In this document: positions 61,960-64,000 of the stretch, one piece after another | How positions within the stretch are numbered: position 1 is the stretch's first letter | Layout: each line of letters opens with the position of its first letter | Source: Methylobacillus flagellatus_A | GTDB lineage: Bacteria > Pseudomonadota > Gammaproteobacteria > Burkholderiales > Methylophilaceae | NCBI RefSeq assembly: GCF_031344055.1 | Contig: NZ_JADBEN010000002.1 | Reading direction: 5' to 3' (one strand) | DNA length: 64,000 nt | Position numbers and translations under genes: made by a program | The notes under the pieces: generated by a model | The model's database searches: none | Seen by the model: only the letters and a program-made list of their open reading frames with translations | Told to the model about the DNA's origin: nothing

Positions 61960-62379
61960 TTAACCGCGGATATTGGATTGTGGCGCGAATTCGGCCAGTT
62001 CGACGCGGGGCTGCGGCTGCCAGCCTGGCTTGCGGTGTTCGGCAACTACATTGGTGAAGATGCCGCCGCGCACGTAGAACTTGGCAGTGAGGCGCATGAA
62101 CTTGGGATCGGTCGCCGCCACCAGGTCATCCAGAATGCGGTTGGTCACGGCTTCATGGAAACAGCCTTCGTCGCGGAAAGACCAGATATAAAGCTTGAGG
62201 CTCTTCAACTCGACGCATTTCTGGTCGGGAATGTAATCCAGGTAGAGCACGGCGAAATCCGGCTGGCCGGTTTTGGGGCAGAGGCAGGTGAATTCGGGGA
62301 TCTCCATATGGATGTGGAAATCGCGGCCGGGATTGGGGTTGTCGAAGGTTTCCAAAGCTTTGCTGGGTTGACTAGACAT
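61960..62379 (-). CDS. queF: NADPH-dependent 7-cyano-7-deazaguanine reductase
   Basis: QueF reduces preQ0 to preQ1 in queuosine synthesis. The 139-residue product is the short (unimodular, YkvM-like) type. The catalytic Cys is in EFTCLCPKTGQPDFAVLYLD and the NADPH motif is VELKSLKLYIWSFRDEGCFH with the conserved Glu. The C-terminus carries FYVRGGIFTNVVAEH. Upstream queCDE genes are absent, but queG, the last enzyme of the pathway, is at 34873-35940. It lies 32 bases downstream of the LtaS-like gene on the same strand's other side and is divergent from smc. Confidence 0.95.
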   Translation of the reverse strand: MSSQPSKALETFDNPNPGRDFHIHMEIPEFTCLCPKTGQPDFAVLYLDYIPDQKCVELKSLKLYIWSFRDEGCFHEAVTNRILDDLVAATDPKFMRLTAKFYVRGGIFTNVVAEHRKPGWQPQPRVELAEFAPQSNIRG

Positions 62380-62440
62380 AAGGGCTACCGTATAAATCGG
62401 ATTATCAAAAAAGTGTCATTATAGCCAAGACCTTCATCAA

Positions 62441-64000
62441 TTGCGCCTGACTCATCTAAAGCTCGCTGGTTTTAAATCCTTCGTCGACCCCACTACCTTG
62501 CATATCCATGGCCAGCGCGTAGGCGTGGTAGGCCCCAACGGCTGCGGCAAATCCAACGTCATGGAATCGATACGCTGGGTGCTGGGCGAGTCCAGCGCGA
62601 AGGAAATGCGCAGCGAATCCATGGCGGATGTCATCTTCAACGGCTCCGGCAACCGCAAATTGGCTTCCCGTGCCAGCGTCGAGCTCATTTTCGACAACAG
62701 CCTGGGCGGCGCGGCAGGGGAATGGTCGCAGTACGCCGAAATCTCCGTCAAGCGCGTGATCGAGCGCGAAAAAGGCTCCAGCTACTTCATCAACAATGCG
62801 GCCGTGCGCCGCCGCGACGTGGCCGACTTGTTCCTGGGCACAGGATTAGGCGGCCGCGCCTACGCCATCATCGGCCAGAATACGATCTCCAGGATTGTCG
62901 AGGCCAGGCCCGAGGAAATGCGCGTATTCCTCGAAGAGGCCGCCGGCATTTCCAAGTACAAGGAGCGCCGCCGCGAGACCGAGAACCGCCTGCGGGACAC
63001 GCGCGACAACCTGGTGAGGGTTGAGGATATCCGCCAGGAAATGGACAAGCAGATCATGCGCCTGGAAGCGCAGGCTGCCGTCACTTTGCAATACCAGGGC
63101 CTGCAAAACAGCCTGCAACTGGCGCAAGGGCAGCTCTGGCTGTTGAAGAAGCGAGATGCCGGCAACCAGTGGGAGAAGTCGCAGGCCGCCATGAACCGGC
63201 TCGGCATCGAGCTCGAGGCGCAGATGGCGGCGCTGCGGCAGGCGGAGGGCGGCCTCGAAGCCTTGCGCCAGCAGCACCAGGCGGCTTCGGCTCAGTTACA
63301 GGCAGCGCAGGCGGCTTATTACGAAGCCAATGCGGAAGTCTCCAACCAGGAGCAGCAATTGCGCCATACCCAGGAGGCGCGCGCTCGTTTGCAGGCGCAA
63401 TTGCAACAGATAGAGTCGCAATCGCACAAGCTCGACCAGCAGCATCAGGAGTTCAGTGAAAAACTGCAAACCCTGCAAGGACAGCAACGGGTAGCCAGCG
63501 CTGAGGAGGTCGTGGCTGGCGAGCACCTGCAGGCATTTAAGCAGAAACTGCCGGAAATGGAGCGCGCCTTCCAGTCTGCGCTGCATATCTACTCTGCCGC
63601 GCAACGGGCATTGCATGAGGCGGAGCAGGCCATACGCCTGGAGGATGCCAGCCTCAAGCATGCCGAGCGCAACCTGAAGGATGCCAAGTTGCGCCTGCAG
63701 CGCATGCAGCAGGAGGCGGGCAAGCTGAAGATGCCGGACGAGGCTAAGCTGCATGAGCTTGAAGCCGAGTTCACGCAGGCGGCCAGCCAGCAGGCCGGGC
63801 TTGAACAAGACTTGCACCAACTGCGGGAGCATGAACAGCAACAGGCCGAGCAGGTCAAGGCATTACGGGAGCAACTGCTGCAGCATGAACGCCGGCTGGC
63901 GCAGGCGGAAGCCGAAGCTGCCTCCCTGCGCAAGATACAGGCAGGCCTGGGCAAACAGGGACAATTGGAGGGGTGGCTGCGCGCGCGCGGCTTGCATGAC
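62441..64000 (+). CDS. smc: chromosome segregation protein SMC, 3' end beyond the window
   Basis: The frame runs open for 520 codons to the window edge. It starts at TTG 62441 giving MRLTHLKLAGFKSFVDPTTL, the canonical SMC N-terminus; no ATG is available nearby. The Walker A is VGVVGPNGCGKSNVMESIRW, followed by the Q-loop region and LEEAAGISKYKERRRETENR. From about residue 170 a long coiled coil of Gln/Glu/Ala-rich heptads extends to the edge. The hinge and C-terminal head lie outside. SMC condenses and organises the chromosome with ScpA/ScpB. The 61-base gap to queF must hold both divergent promoters. Confidence 0.95.
   Translation, partial: MRLTHLKLAGFKSFVDPTTLHIHGQRVGVVGPNGCGKSNVMESIRWVLGESSAKEMRSESMADVIFNGSGNRKLASRASVELIFDNSLGGAAGEWSQYAEISVKRVIEREKGSSYFINNAAVRRRDVADLFLGTGLGGRAYAIIGQNTISRIVEARPEEMRVFLEEAAGISKYKERRRETENRLRDTRDNLVRVEDIRQEMDKQIMRLEAQAAVTLQYQGLQNSLQLAQGQLWLLKKRDAGNQWEKSQAAMNRLGIELEAQMAALRQAEGGLEALRQQHQAASAQLQAAQAAYYEANAEVSNQEQQLRHTQEARARLQAQLQQIESQSHKLDQQHQEFSEKLQTLQGQQRVASAEEVVAGEHLQAFKQKLPEMERAFQSALHIYSAAQRALHEAEQAIRLEDASLKHAERNLKDAKLRLQRMQQEAGKLKMPDEAKLHELEAEFTQAASQQAGLEQDLHQLREHEQQQAEQVKALREQLLQHERRLAQAEAEAASLRKIQAGLGKQGQLEGWLRARGLHD

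Overview
This 64 kb window is a chromosomal segment of a GC-rich Gram-negative bacterium, most likely a betaproteobacterium of the Methylophilaceae/Nitrosomonadales kind. That placement is inferred from gene content and general protein character, not from a marker search. The genes are mostly housekeeping or cell-envelope genes. There is no rRNA, CRISPR array, insertion sequence or prophage. The left edge cuts a DUF748 (AsmA-like) gene and the right edge cuts smc.

Left part (1-12.6 kb): DUF748 envelope protein, a small orphan, ribA, a decayed 36-codon remnant of a Fis-type DNA-binding domain, an RND efflux operon (adaptor, pump, outer-membrane channel) with a divergent TetR/AcrR repressor, then mntP preceded by a yybP-ykoY manganese riboswitch, an InaA/WaaP-type LPS kinase and a LysE exporter.

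Carbohydrate block (13-31 kb): glgB divergent from a glgC - GH57 - GH57 - ROK sugar kinase operon (glycogen/alpha-glucan metabolism, without glgA or glgP in view). Next comes a FecI/FecR/TonB-receptor iron-uptake unit with a Fur-box-like site. It is followed by a beta-glucan module: a membrane GH17-GT2 synthase resembling NdvB and a second GH17 membrane protein.

Envelope modification (31-35 kb): a tight four-gene operon (ArnT-like GT39, DPM/ArnC-like GT2, GtrA, YdjC/HpnK-type deacetylase). Its logic matches the Francisella FlmF2-NaxD-FlmK and Bordetella Lgm pathways, which add an aminosugar to lipid A phosphate.

Middle (35-51.6 kb): queG and tsaE start back to back on a shared CATATG. They are followed by amiC, a beta-CASP nuclease, a small ABM-fold protein, mutL and miaA. 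Then come dapC with a possibly leaderless promoter, pilU, a c-di-GMP enzyme (EAL-CBS-GGDEF) behind a good sigma-54 promoter, a TPR/O-GlcNAc-transferase-like protein and mnmC.

Right part (51.6-64 kb): modABC with a ModE-like site, a small methyltransferase, an S24 repressor with a Mu-type DNA-binding domain divergent from an orphan GAF-like gene, pldA, tRNA-Glu(TTC) and tRNA-Ala(GGC). A two-gene envelope unit follows: an LtaS-like phosphotransferase and a protein fusing a TIM-barrel glycosidase-like half to an InaA/WaaP-like kinase half. queF and the start of smc close the window. The most unusual items are this fusion pair, the lipid A aminosugar cassette, the GH17 pair, and several regulatory elements (riboswitch, sigma-54 promoter, back-to-back starts).
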